DNA of 64,000 nt from Rhineura floridana (GCF_030035675.1 NC_084492.1:28173761-28237760); one strand, 5' to 3'; numbered from the stretch's first letter, positions 41,371-51,980 are shown. Program-made: numbers and translations. Notes: generated by a model not told the origin, from the letters alone.

Positions 41371-41475
41371 GGTAGGGAACCTCCAGCCCACCAGGCCCCC
41401 TTAATTGGCCTGTGGGACCATTTTGGCCAAGCCACACCCACCCTGCAGTATAAATGACATCAGGTAAAGATGTGA
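41371..41475. mobile_element. Fragment of a different hAT-like element
   Basis: 'cagtggtagggaacctccag' and 'ggcctgtgggaccattttgg' suggest the end of a larger hAT-type transposon. Only one terminus is present. Confidence 0.4.
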
Positions 41476-41675
41476 TTGGGCCTAAAGAGGATTTGGAAAC
41501 ACCTGTAAAGCTGTGTGCAAAGCAAAGTACTCCCTGTGGTCTCAGACAGACTTCTGTTTGTGTTGGAAGGGCAATATATATGCAGGCGTTCGGAAACCTT
41601 TCTTGATTCAAATTGGTTACCATTGTAGCATTGGAAAACAAATCACAATGCTCACGCATTCATCTATGTCGAAAT

Positions 41676-42080
41676 TAGGGATGGGAGAGAAGTTTGATTC
41701 AGTTCACATTTAAAGGTGAATCTATCAAGTTCACACTTTCTGAAACAATATGAGAACCAAAACACGGCCATCCTTTGAAATTCGTACTTATTTGAATTTT
41801 GCAATGCAGTTCACAAAAATGCATCTACTAGGGGAAAGTGTGCATAAAAATGAATTTATTAGTGAAAATAACATGCAAAAATGCATTATGTGGTGAGGAA
41901 TTGCTTGCAAAAATGCACATGTTTAGTCAAAAATGTGTGTGTGAGGAGAATTCACACTAATTTTCTTGAGGAATTTTATTTTAAAATTCACAAATTGCTG
42001 CGAAAATGTGGAGAACTACATCTAAGATTGGAACAATGAGAAACTGAGAGAATTGAAATTGATAGATCCTTCCATCCTTA
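41676..42080 (+). mobile_element. AT-rich hAT-like MITE with 7/8 TSD
   Basis: 405 bp, starting TAGGGATGGGAG and ending (reverse complement) TAAGGATGGAAG. Flanks are GTCGAAAT (41668-41675) and GTCAAAAT (42081-42088). The single mismatch is a CpG-to-CpA change, so the duplication was probably perfect. The ends fit the hAT terminal consensus (YARNG). No coding capacity. This copy is the reference for the family. Confidence 0.85.
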
Positions 42081-42394
42081 GTCAAAATAAATGTGAGGAG
42101 GAGTGAGTGAGGAACCTGACCTCTGCATGTTCAGCTAACCCAGGGAGGACAGCCTGTATGTGTGTAGGCTTTCATCATATGTACAGGAACCCTGATAGCA
42201 CATATGACTTATATATGTGTAGGCTCTGTTTGGAGCCTCATATGAAAGATATCTGGGTAGGACTGGTGGACACAACCCCACACATTCATTTCTGTGCTAA
42301 TTCAAGTGGATAACATCTTTCTTATATTTAATAATGTTGATTTAGGAAGTGTCAGTGTTACAAATTTGAGAATTTCTAACCTACACCTTGTTGC

Positions 42395-42560
42395 GTGGTA
42401 TAGTTTATTTATGGTGCAGTTTATGAGTATGCCTTTTTTTGTCTCAACGGCCCCCAAAGCAGTGAACAGTATTAATGCATATTACAAAAGAAATATACAA
42501 TAAAAGTGCAATACATAAAATAGATCAAGCAAAATAAAATAAGATTTAAAAAAGCATGAA
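42395..42560 (-). mobile_element. LINE 3' tail fragment, probable
   Basis: On the minus strand the sequence is A-rich and ends with an AAATAAACTATA-like stretch, resembling LINE 3' UTR ends elsewhere in the window. Weakly supported. Confidence 0.35.
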
Positions 42561-43062
42561 AATTTATGCTTTTGTACAATGATTCTTAAAATCATGCTCC
42601 TTCTCTAAGTGTCTGCATTTTCCCCTTGCTTACAATTTCAAATGCTTGCAGATTTCCACTAGGAAAGCTTTTCTTTTCTTTTTTAAACTTTGTGGATGGA
42701 ATGTTTTCTGGATTCACAGCTCTGGCTGTGGGCTAAGCTTGCAGTCTTCAGCTTCTGCCTGCATTTGGGTCAACACAGAGTCGCATCTCCCTGGCAGCAG
42801 TTCCCAGAGGCACTGGGCACAAGGCTTTGCAGAATGCCTGGCAAAGTGCAGGGGGGGAAGCGCCAATTGGAGCCGTCCCTGTTATCCTCAAGTAAGCCAG
42901 AAACTGATTATGTCTGAATTAAAGACCAGAACAACCGCCACTCTGTGACAATGGCCAAAACTCTTGTAAAGCAGCCAGGGGTGTTTGAAATTCAGAGGTG
43001 TGAAAGTGCAAAGGAAAATGTAAAACTCATTTGGAATAAATGGACGACTGTGTCATCTTATG
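42561..43062. other. Intergenic DNA, no gene seen
   Basis: Moderate GC, no named repeat. Open frames are short and unrecognised. Confidence 0.45.
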
Positions 43063-43331
43063 CTGTGGAGGCTGGTATATTAGCCCCACAAACGTCGATC
43101 TGCCCTCACCCGGCCCTCACCTGCCTGCCTTCTTACCTACAACCAGTCCAGAGGGTGGCCTTGGCTGGCTGCTTCTTCCTCCTTAGTCTCAGTGTTGCCC
43201 TTGTAGAACTGAGCCAAGAGAAGGATGGAGACAAAACTAGAATTAAGATGACTCTGCCTGTCATTGGCTCTGACTCCACCTAGTATTGGTCTCCTTGCTT
43301 TCCACCCTACTAGTCTCAATGGGCACTAGCC
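43063..43331 (+). mobile_element. hAT-like MITE, CAGTGGAGGCTGG family
   Basis: Left end CTGTGGAGGCTGG, right end 'gggcactagccacctcttg'. The flanks 'atcttatg' and 'tcttactg' are only partly alike, so the duplication is uncertain. Confidence 0.7.
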
Positions 43332-43364
43332 ACCTCTTGTCTTACTGGTGTGTGCGTATCCAGC

Positions 43365-43460
43365 TTTTACTCAGAGCAGACTCACTGAAAATAATGAACC
43401 TAAGTTAACCATGTCTATCAAATTCAACGGGCCTACTCTAAATAAGACTAACACTGGATA
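43365..43460. repeat. Short palindromic repeat family member
   Basis: 'tttactcagagcagactcac' and 'aacgggcctactctaaataag' are the paired halves. Confidence 0.5.
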
Positions 43461-44491
43461 CAACCAAAATAGTTTGATCTGGGTTAGGTTCCTGAAAGCA
43501 CTAGCTGCCCGAGCAAAATTGACATTCAACACCAAGGACCCAAGCCACGGGGAGCAGGGTGTCTCAGAGGAACCTCGTGTTGCTATGCAGCTGCCATTCA
43601 TTTCAGTATGTTTTATACTGACGATGGGCATTCTCAGAGCAGCAGTGCCCTTGGTTTTAAGCAAATAAATAAATAACAGATAGACAAAACAGATAAATGT
43701 AGGATGCGATCGGGGGTGGAGAGAAGGGAAGGAGAGCCAGGGGTGGATGAACCACCTGGCCATGCTGACGGGGTGAAATGAAGAGCAGAGCACCACTCTT
43801 ATGCCCCTCCTTTCTTTTCCAGGATCCCCCGCCCCCTTTTACAATTTCCCTCTCAATGGGATGGAAATTCATTACACAAACTCCAGAGCTGGTATGGTTT
43901 CCTACCTGGTTTGGGGGGGCATGTTAGGGGGCTGGGAAGGCTATGGATCCTTTGGATCCATCTCTCAGCATGCCCCCTAATTGCCCCTACCAATGCCAGT
44001 AGGGCAAGGGCTGCAGAAGTGTCTGTAGTAACTTGAAGAGGCATCTGACATAAGATCTCCTTCTCTGGGAATCGACCACTCTTTCCACCCTTGGATAGGG
44101 AGAGCTGGTGCTTCCTGTGACTACTGGGATGACCTCCGAGGGACCATAGGATTGCAGGGTTTAATCCAGTAACAACATTATGGCTAATATAAGGTAATGC
44201 AGATTCCAACAGGCTATGAAGTTTGACCATTTTCTTGCAACTTTAGTGGTTCATAACAGTCCTTTCCTGTGCATTATTTTTTAAAATTTCTCCCTCTCTG
44301 GAAAGTCCACATATTTTGGTAACCATCCCCAAATTGCTGGAGGTTGAAAGATCTTCCAATATTCAGCCTGCAATAAACATGTAGATATAGGCAGATGTTG
44401 AGCTATTGCTACAATTTATACATCCATAGTCAGTGATTTCATCATACTGGATAAATTCTCTTAAATAATATATTTCAATGAAGGTTTTAGC
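43461..44491. other. Intergenic DNA, no gene seen
   Basis: No recognised gene or repeat apart from short simple runs. Confidence 0.45.
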
Positions 44492-44633
44492 TAGGAGTGG
44501 GGAACCTGTGGTTCTCCAGATGTTGCAGGACTCCAGCACTCCTCCACCCCAGTTAGCATGGTCAGTGCCCAGGGATGATAGGAGCTGTAGTCCAGCTAAT
44601 ATCTGGATGGCCACAGGTTCCTTATCCCTGCTA
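44492..44633. mobile_element. hAT-like palindromic MITE
   Basis: 'ggggaacctgtggttctcca' pairs with 'ggatggccacaggttcctta', ending 'tatccctg'. No convincing duplication. Confidence 0.75.
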
Positions 44634-46031
44634 TTGACTCAAAGTATATACAGTTGTTTGCAAAATAGTATCCAGTATTGGTCTTCCAACCACATATGTT
44701 GAAAAGAAAAACTGCCCTGAGGGATTTACATTTCCAACATTTAAATCTGTTTTTGGAAGATAACCAATTAAGGCAAGATGGTCCAGAAAATTCTCAAACT
44801 GTGGGGCTGGGATACAGTAGACAACATCTACTTTGGAGGGGGAGTTTTCATTTGGGCAGGGAGGGGGTAAGTTTTATGTGACATAGAGAAGTGGTTTCCC
44901 TCTTTTGGATTTTGGGGAGAAGGGAGTTTGAGGACGGGGGGAGTTTTCATGGACCCCCCCCTAGCTCATTGTTGCTTCTGCACATTCCTTCCCCATGCAC
45001 CATCACCACGATGACAAGTATTTTGCTGGCAAACTATTAAAGAAAAGTGCAATGAATGCTCTCAGAGTGCACAGCTGATGTATGGTTTAATCTTGATTAT
45101 CCAAGAGTAGACTTTTACACTCTGCCGAGAATCTCACCTCCCTTCCTCTCAAATCTCATGTCCTTGCTCCTGGGACCAATTTGCCCGCTATCAAATCTTC
45201 CTCCACCGCTGTGTTATAGTGAAAAATAGCCAGCGATAACTTTGGGGAAAGGGGGCAAAGAAAACTGCTGACTTGAAATCCGAGGCGAGGGTCCATCATT
45301 TATACTAATGAGCTAGCTTGGGTGGGGGAGAATTTGTGAGGTGTTTTTTTTTTTAAGAAAAGGAGTAAATAACCACAGGTCTTTTAAACCTGATATGTAT
45401 TTGAAAATACCCCAATCTCAGAGTGGTGAGAGACTTCCAGGCGTTTCAGAATTTGGTTTCCTTGGAATGAAGGTTAGCAGAGACTGTGGTGACTTTAGAA
45501 TATATGGTTTTATTTGCCCATATATACAACCTGAGCACAAGATGGAAGGGTTTTCAGCATTAATCTTGCTTCCCTGTTAGGCTTCTAGAAGAGACTTCCC
45601 AAAGCCATAGCTTTGGATTCAGCACAGAGAGTGAGGCAAGCCTCTGTGTTTTTCCAGCTCCAAGCTTCCGATCAGACTAAAGCACAAAATCTACCTCCTG
45701 CCCCAACCAGGTGAGGGGGGAGGGCTACCCTCGTTCCTATGGCAACACATCTGCTCTTCACCAAGTCTTCAGACATATGAATAACGTCCATCAACTTAAC
45801 AAAGAGACTGGCTTGACCAGTACAGTAGGTTCCTCTGCTACAACTCCATTTATACAGATTCAAAACCACAGGCTAGAAGGGGACCTAAAGACATCATGCA
45901 GATCCCCCCCAATCCTATAACAATCAATACACACACACATATATGGGACCTGCAACAAAATGTTGCAATATACAGTGCTCTTGTTCAGGATTCCAGCCAG
46001 CCAGCCAGCCAGACACTCTTCTAGGATACAC
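44634..46031. other. Unclassified DNA 5' of the KCNK7-like relic
   Basis: No first-transmembrane exon of the channel is recognisable here. Short CAGC and CA microsatellites occur near 45998-46010 and 45930-45942. Confidence 0.45.
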
Positions 46032-46940
46032 GAGCGAGCCCTGCTGGCCATCTTGCACAAAACATGTGTCCACCTACTGGCTGAGCGCTAGACCTGCCTG
46101 TCGGAGGAAAAGCTGGCCAGCCTCATGGAGCACCTCCTTGACGCAGGGAGCTATAGCATCTCTCGCCTGGGCAAGAGTTCACCTCGGCCCTTTTCTTTGC
46201 CACCAACGTCCTTACCACCACAGGTAGAGAGTAGCAGCAGCACGACCAATGGGAAGCTGTCCTGGTTGTCCTTTTGGAGGGCAGGCAGAAAACCAACTGG
46301 TGTAGAGCGAGCACTGCTCTGTTGTGGTTACGGGCACATAGTCCCTCTCTCGACATGGGGCAAAATATTCTGCATCTTGTACTCCTGTGTGGGCATTCCC
46401 CTGACCTTGGTGCTCCTGGCCTGCCTGCTCCAGTACCTGCTGCCCATCCTGAGCCACTGCCCTGTTCACTACATCCACACCTGCTGGGGCTTCCCACTGG
46501 CCCACGTGGCACTGGCCCACGCCACAGGGCTGGAACTAGCCACCCTCGGACTCTTCATGCTCATCCACGCTGTCTGCTTCTGGGTGCTTGAACACAACTG
46601 GAACTTCCTGGAGTCCGTGTATTTCTGCATCATCTCCCTCAGCACCATTGGCCTGGGCAACTACTTGCTGTGGGGCAGCTCTCAACCACCTCTACACAAG
46701 CTCTATGAGCTCAGCATCACCTGCTACCTACTTGTTGGTTTATTGGCCATGCTTGTGACTGTCGAGACGGCACACCAGCTATGGGATATCCGTGCTTTAG
46801 TCCATTTTTTTGCTCCTGCCCATGACCCACCCCCTGAGGATGATGACCGCCTGGAAATCTTGGCTAGGGACCAGCTTGCCTTGATTACTCTGTCTGGCTC
46901 CACTTCCCAAGATGGGCCTATCGAAATGGGTACCACTTGA
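46032..46940 (+). pseudogene. TWIK-family K2P potassium channel relic, KCNK7-like
   Basis: Exon-1 remnant 46092-46223 encodes the extracellular cap helix (TCLSEEKLASLMEHLLDAG) and, one frame over, the first pore helix EFTSALFFATNVLTTTG. It ends at g46223 before GT at 46224. A 103-bp intron (46224-46326) splits the first GYG codon, the classic K2P position. Exon 2 then reads YGHIVPLSTWGK, transmembrane segments, the second filter SLSTIGLGNY, M4 (YLLVGLLAMLVTVET) and a C-terminus with EILARDQLALITL, which resembles KCNK7 more than KCNK1 or KCNK6. Defects: TAG at 46089-46091, a frameshift between the cap and pore helix, TG instead of AG at the intron end, Asn for Asp in the second filter, and no M1 exon. 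Intact K2P channels set resting potassium leak; KCNK7 itself is a silent member. The retained intron excludes a processed retrocopy. The long intact exon-2 frame leaves some chance of expression. Confidence 0.65.
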
Positions 46941-46959
46941 TATCTCCCGGGGGGGATTG

Positions 46960-47115
46960 ATATTGACTGGTGCTTTTGTTGATTGTATTGATGCTTTACC
47001 TGTCTTGTCTTTCTATTATTGCTATTTTATTGTATTATATTTGTATTATTATTGTTAACTGCCCTGAGCACCATTTGGTGGAAAGGCAAAATACAAATTC
47101 TAGTAATAAATAAAT
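46960..47115 (+). mobile_element. L2-like LINE 3' tail
   Basis: T-rich lead-in, then 'gttaactgccctgagcacc' and 'ggcaaaatacaaattc', ending in (AATA)n. This is the common end of L2-like elements. It begins within 20 bp of the channel relic's stop codon. Confidence 0.55.
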
Positions 47116-47412
47116 AAAAATACTCTATTCCAGTCTCCCTGCCACCAATGGCCCAGCTTCCTAGTGTTTCCCCAACCCCTCAACAGTCAATCAGTATACT
47201 GTACCCATGGAGCATGTGGAGTCCTTATTAGGCTGCTTATTGGGGGGTACTTCTCCAAACCCTTGGGGTTCCCCCAGCTCTGCTGATACCTCCCTCTTTC
47301 GTGTGTCTCTACACACTTTTGGAGAAGGAGTTCACTGTCGTGTGTGTCTGTAATGTGCTAGATGTCCCCCAAGCTGATGTCACCAAAGGTCTTGGGGGAC
47401 ACCCTCTAGAAC

Positions 47413-47835
47413 AGGAGTGGGGCAACTGTGACCCTCCAGGTGCTGCAGGACTACAACTCACATGATTCCTGACCATTGTCCATACTGACTGGGGCAGGTG
47501 GGAATTGGAACCAGTAGAGGCTGGCCCATTAGGGTAACTGGGGTGCTGCCCCACCAAGCTTAGTCTGCCTCCACCTGCCTACCTCCTTCCTTATAAGCAG
47601 TCTGGGGTTGTTGTTGCTTTGTCAACTTCCACCTCCTCCTCAGTCTCAGTGCTGCCTTTGTAGAACTCAGCGGGGAGGAGGATGGGTAGAAAATCAATAT
47701 TAGTTGGCTCTGCCTGTCATTGGCTCTGGCTCCACCTATTCTTGGCCTCCCTGTCTTCCGTCCTACCAGACCCAATGGACACCAGCTTGCACCAAACCTG
47801 ACAACAACTGGAGGGCCACAGACTCCTTACCCTCA
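47413..47835. mobile_element. hAT-like palindromic MITE, split by a second MITE
   Basis: The left half is 47413-47511 ('ggggcaactgtgaccctcca', 'ggggcaggtgggaattgg'). The right half resumes after the insert with 'caacaactggagggccacag' and 'ccttaccctc'. Confidence 0.7.
47512..47786 (+). mobile_element. hAT-like MITE nested in another MITE
   Basis: Starts CAGTAGAGGCTGGCCC and ends near 'aatggacaccagc', with the family core 'gcctttgtagaactcagc'. Flanking 8-mers agree at about 5 of 8. It is younger than the element it splits. Confidence 0.7.
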
Positions 47836-48026
47836 TGCTAGAAAGGCACCCCAAAGGCTGCCTCAAACAGTTCAGAATGAAATGGTGGAGATTCTCTCAT
47901 TGCTGCATTCAGCATCTTCTTTGGAGAAGATGAACCTTTTATTTATGTTCCATCATAATAGACAAGATGCTTCTGGGTTTGGTTTTGTCTCCTTCTACCA
48001 GCATTTGACCAATGCCATTTGGGGAA

Positions 48027-48225
48027 GAGCCATAGCTTAGTGGGAGAGCATCTCCTTTGTGTGCAGAAGATCCCAGGTTCAGTCCCCAGCATCTCCAGGT
48101 AAGCTGGGAAAGACTCCTGCCTGAAATCCTGGAGAGCAGCTGCCAGTCAGTGTAGACAATACTGACCTAGAAGGACCAATGATCTGATTCAGAATAAGGC
48201 AACTTCTTATGTCCCTATATAATGG
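48027..48225 (+). mobile_element. tRNA-derived SINE with CR1-like tail, best copy
   Basis: A box 'tagcttagtgggagagcat', B box 'aggttcagtcc', middle 'aagactcctgcctgaaatcc', tail 'aaggcaacttcttatgtcc'. The tail aligns with the last 45 bp of the CR1 LINE at 8359, which implies mobilisation by CR1. Confidence 0.8.
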
Positions 48226-48377
48226 TGTTGCTTTGCTTTTATTCTGACCAGAGGTTTAGCATCACAGTTTAGATTGGTAATGTTAGCAGGGCAATGCATT
48301 TTTGTGGTCCTCCTTGGTCCAATATTATGCACATTCTTACTGTGAAGGCCCCAAAATGTTTTTTTATCAAACATTTA

Positions 48378-48627
48378 CAGTAGGGCCCTGCTAATACGGC
48401 GGGTTAGGGACCAGGCCCCCACCGTAAAGCAGAAATCACCATAAAGCGGGGCCCCATAGACTATAATGGGCTGCATTGCGCGAAAATGACATCAAAATGG
48501 CGTGCGATGGAAAAAACCCGCTGTATTAGCGGAACAAGCGCTGTAAGAGCGGGGCCTTTCCCTAATTGAAAACCGCCGCATGAACGAAGCGCCGTAAAAT
48601 GGAACACCGTAAAGCGGGGCCCTACTG
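48378..48627. mobile_element. Pogo/Tigger-like MITE, TA target site
   Basis: 250 bp, starting CAGTAGGGCCCTGC, with right-end reverse complement CAGTAGGGCCCCGC. It is flanked by TA on both sides (48376-48377, 48628-48629). It is CpG-rich for its context. No transposase is present. The ends fit pogo-type Tc1/mariner elements. Confidence 0.8.
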
Positions 48628-48827
48628 TATTTAAAATGATTACACATAGAGGAAGAAAGCACAACACTTAAACTGATATAGCGCTATGAGTAGATAATTT
48701 CATGATGGCTGCCATTTCACTTCAACAGCCTGAAGGGTCCACTGAATTTACCCAGGAGTCATCCGCTCAACTACATACCATTGTCATATCTTTCGGGATA
48801 AAACTTTTAAAGGCGGTAACCCAATAC

Positions 48828-48907
48828 TCAGTTTCCTGCTGGGAGTAAGCCCTATTGAACTCAGTGGGGCTTATCTCTAAGAAAATACATCTAGGGTTGC
48901 ACCGTTA
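48828..48907. repeat. Short palindromic repeat family member
   Basis: 'gggagtaagccctattgaac' and 'cagtggggcttatctctaag' are the two arms. Confidence 0.55.
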
Positions 48908-48943
48908 AAGGCTTTAAAATGCATTGCTTCATGATTAAGGACA

Positions 48944-49073
48944 AGGGTAGCCAATGTGGTGTCTTCTGGATATTACTGGGCTCCAGTTCCGATCCCTGTC
49001 CATTTACCATGCTGGTTGGAACTGATGGGCGTTGGAGCCTGACAACATCCAGAGGGCATCATATTTCCTACCC
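48944..49073. mobile_element. hAT-like MITE related to the 4339 element
   Basis: 'agccaatgtggtgtcttctg' and 'catccagagggcatcatatt' pair. Ends are degenerate. Confidence 0.55.
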
Positions 49074-49479
49074 CCAATCAAGGATATATTACCGCATCAT
49101 GTAATTACATTCTGTGCCTTGTAATCTTTTCAGTGTTCTTTCTGTGATATTGCAGATTGCACTACCAAAAGCCAAGAGGCATGAATCTGGTCCCAAACTT
49201 CAGGGGGAAGCTCTGCATGCCTAGTGGATTTTCTTGGCCATGTAAATAATATAAAACCCTATTGCATGCTCCACAGCTTCTGCCAATGGACCCCACCTAT
49301 TTGAACTTCTCTTTGGGGGCTTTTCCCCGCCCACCTAGTGATTTTGAGTGATGCATAAAGTCCCTGAAAAATGGCACCGTATTTAATTCTACACACATTT
49401 CCATAATTAAATCAAAGCAGTTTTGTTTTCAGACACACAAGCACAAGATCTCTTCTCCCCCCCTCCCACCCCACACCCC

Positions 49480-49850
49480 ATGAAGTTCAGAGCTGGGCAA
49501 CCCAGGCTTTCTCACTCACACAAGACAATAAGCATCTTACTCATTGTTCAGCAAATAATTAGGAGCTGTGTGTTTGGTTGTGTATGCCTGTAGCTGTAAT
49601 TATCTTCATTTTCTAGTGAATGTAGGAGTTAGCTAAGCATTGATGGAAGAAGCCATTTGCAATGACATTGAGTCCATCTGGTATAATACATCTGCAAGCA
49701 AATGAAAAGAAGACATTTTGATGGTTACATCTAAATTAGCCTTGAGCTCTGTAAAAAAATGCTCATCAAGTCTGCAACATTTAATTACCAGATCATCAAG
49801 TACGTACAGTAAATTAGGGAAGTCCATTGTGCTTGGCCTCCACATCATGT
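49480..49850. promoter_or_regulatory. Candidate conserved non-coding element
   Basis: Repeat-free, about 60 percent AT, with clustered homeodomain-type sites ('aataattag', 'gtaattatc', 'tttaattac', 'taaattag'). Such blocks are usual in gene deserts near brain genes such as CBLN1. No alignment was available, so this is inference. Confidence 0.3.
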
Positions 49851-50580
49851 GCATATATACTCTTTTACAATATATTCATTTTGGGGTGGAGGGTGCATAG
49901 TGTTGGGCATCTCTTTGGAATGGGTCAGGCAATGCACTTTCAGTTTGTCCCCTTACACTGGAAGAGATTAAGCATGCAAACTGAGATACCTTTCACATTT
50001 ACCCTATAACCTTCTTGAATAGTCCTTGCAAAGTGAGAATGTTGGTTCCTTGGCCAGTTTTATGGCACCAGCAGATGTCCACCATCACCACCTTCTGGAA
50101 CTGGATCTTGTTTTTACACGTGAAGATGAAAGCTTGCACATTGTGATCAATCTCCCCATGTTTGGGGACAATGCTATAGACTCTGGGGAGGTGATGGAGT
50201 GGGGGAGGGAATTAACCCCCTCACACTGACCCTAGATGACTCCACTCCCCCAGAACCCCCAACATCTAGGAAGCCCATCTTGCCACCATCTTATGTTCCC
50301 ATTATCCTCAGAGCTTGAGACCTGGAAATTAAGGTGACGCCATAGTCATCCCATTGCCATTGGAAACAGTAGTTGCTAAAGCAGGCAAAGCCCCCTTTAT
50401 GACTAGAGCCTTTTCCTGGTGGAGGCAGAGCTATCCACCCACAGACTGAGCTGAAGCCCTAATTATGTCTCACTCTATGGTTTTCTATTGCTGAAGCAAA
50501 TGTGAATGTTCCTTCATTCAGAGCTGTCCAGGGTCTTCACTGGAACTCTTGGGGGAGACCCATTTGAGCTGATGTGGACA
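49851..50580. other. Intergenic DNA, no gene seen
   Basis: No named repeat or coding sequence. Confidence 0.4.
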
Positions 50581-50588
50581 TCCATACT

Positions 50589-51116
50589 CAGGGCTGACCT
50601 GGGCACCAGCCTGCCCTGGGGCCCTGCACTCCCCTTCTGCAATTCAGGGCATGGTTGGTACTGTGGGTCGCAGGGCAGAAGCTCCCAAGCCGCCCACCAT
50701 TCCCCCGCTCTACTTACCTTTCTCTGTGCTGTTTTTTTGGCTATGTGCACTGTGCGGGCAGGGTTGCCATCAATCAAGATGGTGGCTGAGGTTTCCCTAA
50801 GGGGCTGAAGCCTCTACCGCCATCTTGGTTGATGGCAGCAATGTGCGCGTGTAGCACACATGTGTGCCATCAACCAAGAAACCTCGGCCACAATCTTGAT
50901 TGATGACAACCCTATGCACGCAGTGCATGCAGCCGCAAATAAGCCGCAAAAAAGCAGAGAGAAAGGTAGGCGAAGCAGGGGAATGGCGGGTGGCTCGGAA
51001 GCTCCTGTCCTGCAATCCACGGCAGCAATCCTGCCGCGGATTGCAGAAGGGGAGTGCAGGGGCTCTTGTAGCCCCAGGGGCCCTTGGCCAGGGCCCCACC
51101 TTTAGAGTCGGCCCTG
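50589..51116. mobile_element. 528-bp foldback hAT-like element with 7/8 TSD
   Basis: Starts CAGGGCTGACC and ends GTCGGCCCTG. Flanks are TCCATACT (50581-50588) and TCAATACT (51117-51124). The two halves are long inverted copies of each other: the 'gcactccccttctgcaat' block at about 50626 is matched in reverse at about 51036-51053, and 'tacctttctct' at about 50715 by 'agagaaaggta' at about 50959. The centre has further 'catcaatcaagat' and 'atcttggttgatgg' palindromes. Non-coding, with CpG-rich arms. It could fold into a hairpin over most of its length. Confidence 0.85.
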
Positions 51117-51174
51117 TCAATACTTATTCTTGAAAAGTCCTACATGCATGATGTGTCATAGGTTCTTCTAAGGC

Positions 51175-51245
51175 AGGGATGGGAAGCAGTGACCCTCCAG
51201 ACATTATGGGACTACAACTCCCTTCATCACCCCTGACCATCGGCC
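51175..51245. mobile_element. Half of a hAT-like palindromic MITE
   Basis: 'cagggatgggaagcagtgac' to 'cccctgaccatcggcc'. The right half is missing. Confidence 0.6.
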
Positions 51246-51479
51246 GGACGCTTAATCAGTGTATGCCCTGCCATCTGAGTTAAACAAACTACACTGTGTT
51301 CTGATGTAGAGCTTCTTTGCACACCAAATATGGCAGTTCATAGTAGCACTGCTTTTTAGCTTTGGAGCATAGCCTCAGTATGGATTGGCTGTCAGCTCTT
51401 AATTATATCAGAAGTATTCCCATCCCCCCAATGTGGACCTTTGTGGCCTAAATTCTAACCACAAATGAACTTTTTTCTT

Positions 51480-51790
51480 GTTTAATGTATTATCGAGGTA
51501 AAGGGATAAAATCTTTCATTGATTGGATGTGTTTAACCCTGACAGAATAAATGCTACAGTGTAATGATGAATTGCATCTGGTTCTCCTTCATCTTGTAGG
51601 CTATGTATATATCTCCAAAGCACCCTGCACAGTAATGGTGAATCTGACCAAGTGAATAAATAACGATTACTTAGCAAAAGCTTGCACAGAGTACTACCAC
51701 ACTCCATTATTTTCATGTTTTGGACAAGAGGTGGCCACTTTCTGTGTGTACAAGAACAAGTCAATTTTCTAAACAGTGGTCAAGAATCTG
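51480..51790. promoter_or_regulatory. Candidate conserved non-coding element
   Basis: Repeat-free AT-rich block with 'tcattgattgg', 'gtaatgatgaattgcat' and 'aacgattacttagc' motifs. Same reasoning and caveats as 49480-49850. Confidence 0.25.
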
Positions 51791-51865
51791 ACGTGTTTGA
51801 GCTACAGTACGCAATTAGCGTTCCCTAGAAGCAAAGTCAGTCTTCTTATATTACCACAGCATGGG

Positions 51866-51980
51866 TGGCTAATCTGTGGTCCTCCAGATATTGTTGATCT
51901 TTCAGCATGGTCAATGTCCAGGGATGATGGGAGTCATGGTCCAGCAACATCTGGAGGGCACCAGATTGGGAAGGCTGATC
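51866..51980. mobile_element. hAT-like palindromic MITE
   Basis: 'ctgtggtcctccagatattg' pairs with 'caacatctggagggcaccag', ending 'attgggaaggctg' like the 4339 element, so it may be a chimera of two subfamilies. Confidence 0.65.

Noticed and set aside
46125-46940. Intact 271-residue channel gene starting at ATG 46125
   Set aside because: The frame runs through the intron at 46224-46326 and lacks the first transmembrane segment; the pore helix lies in another frame upstream.
46032-47115. Processed retrocopy of KCNK7 with poly(A)
   Set aside because: The intron within the GYG codon is present, and the A-rich tail downstream is better explained by a separate L2-like LINE end.
48027-48110. tRNA-like A and B boxes in several places
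   Set aside because: They belong to SINE heads; no complete cloverleaf with acceptor pairing is present, so no tRNA gene is called.
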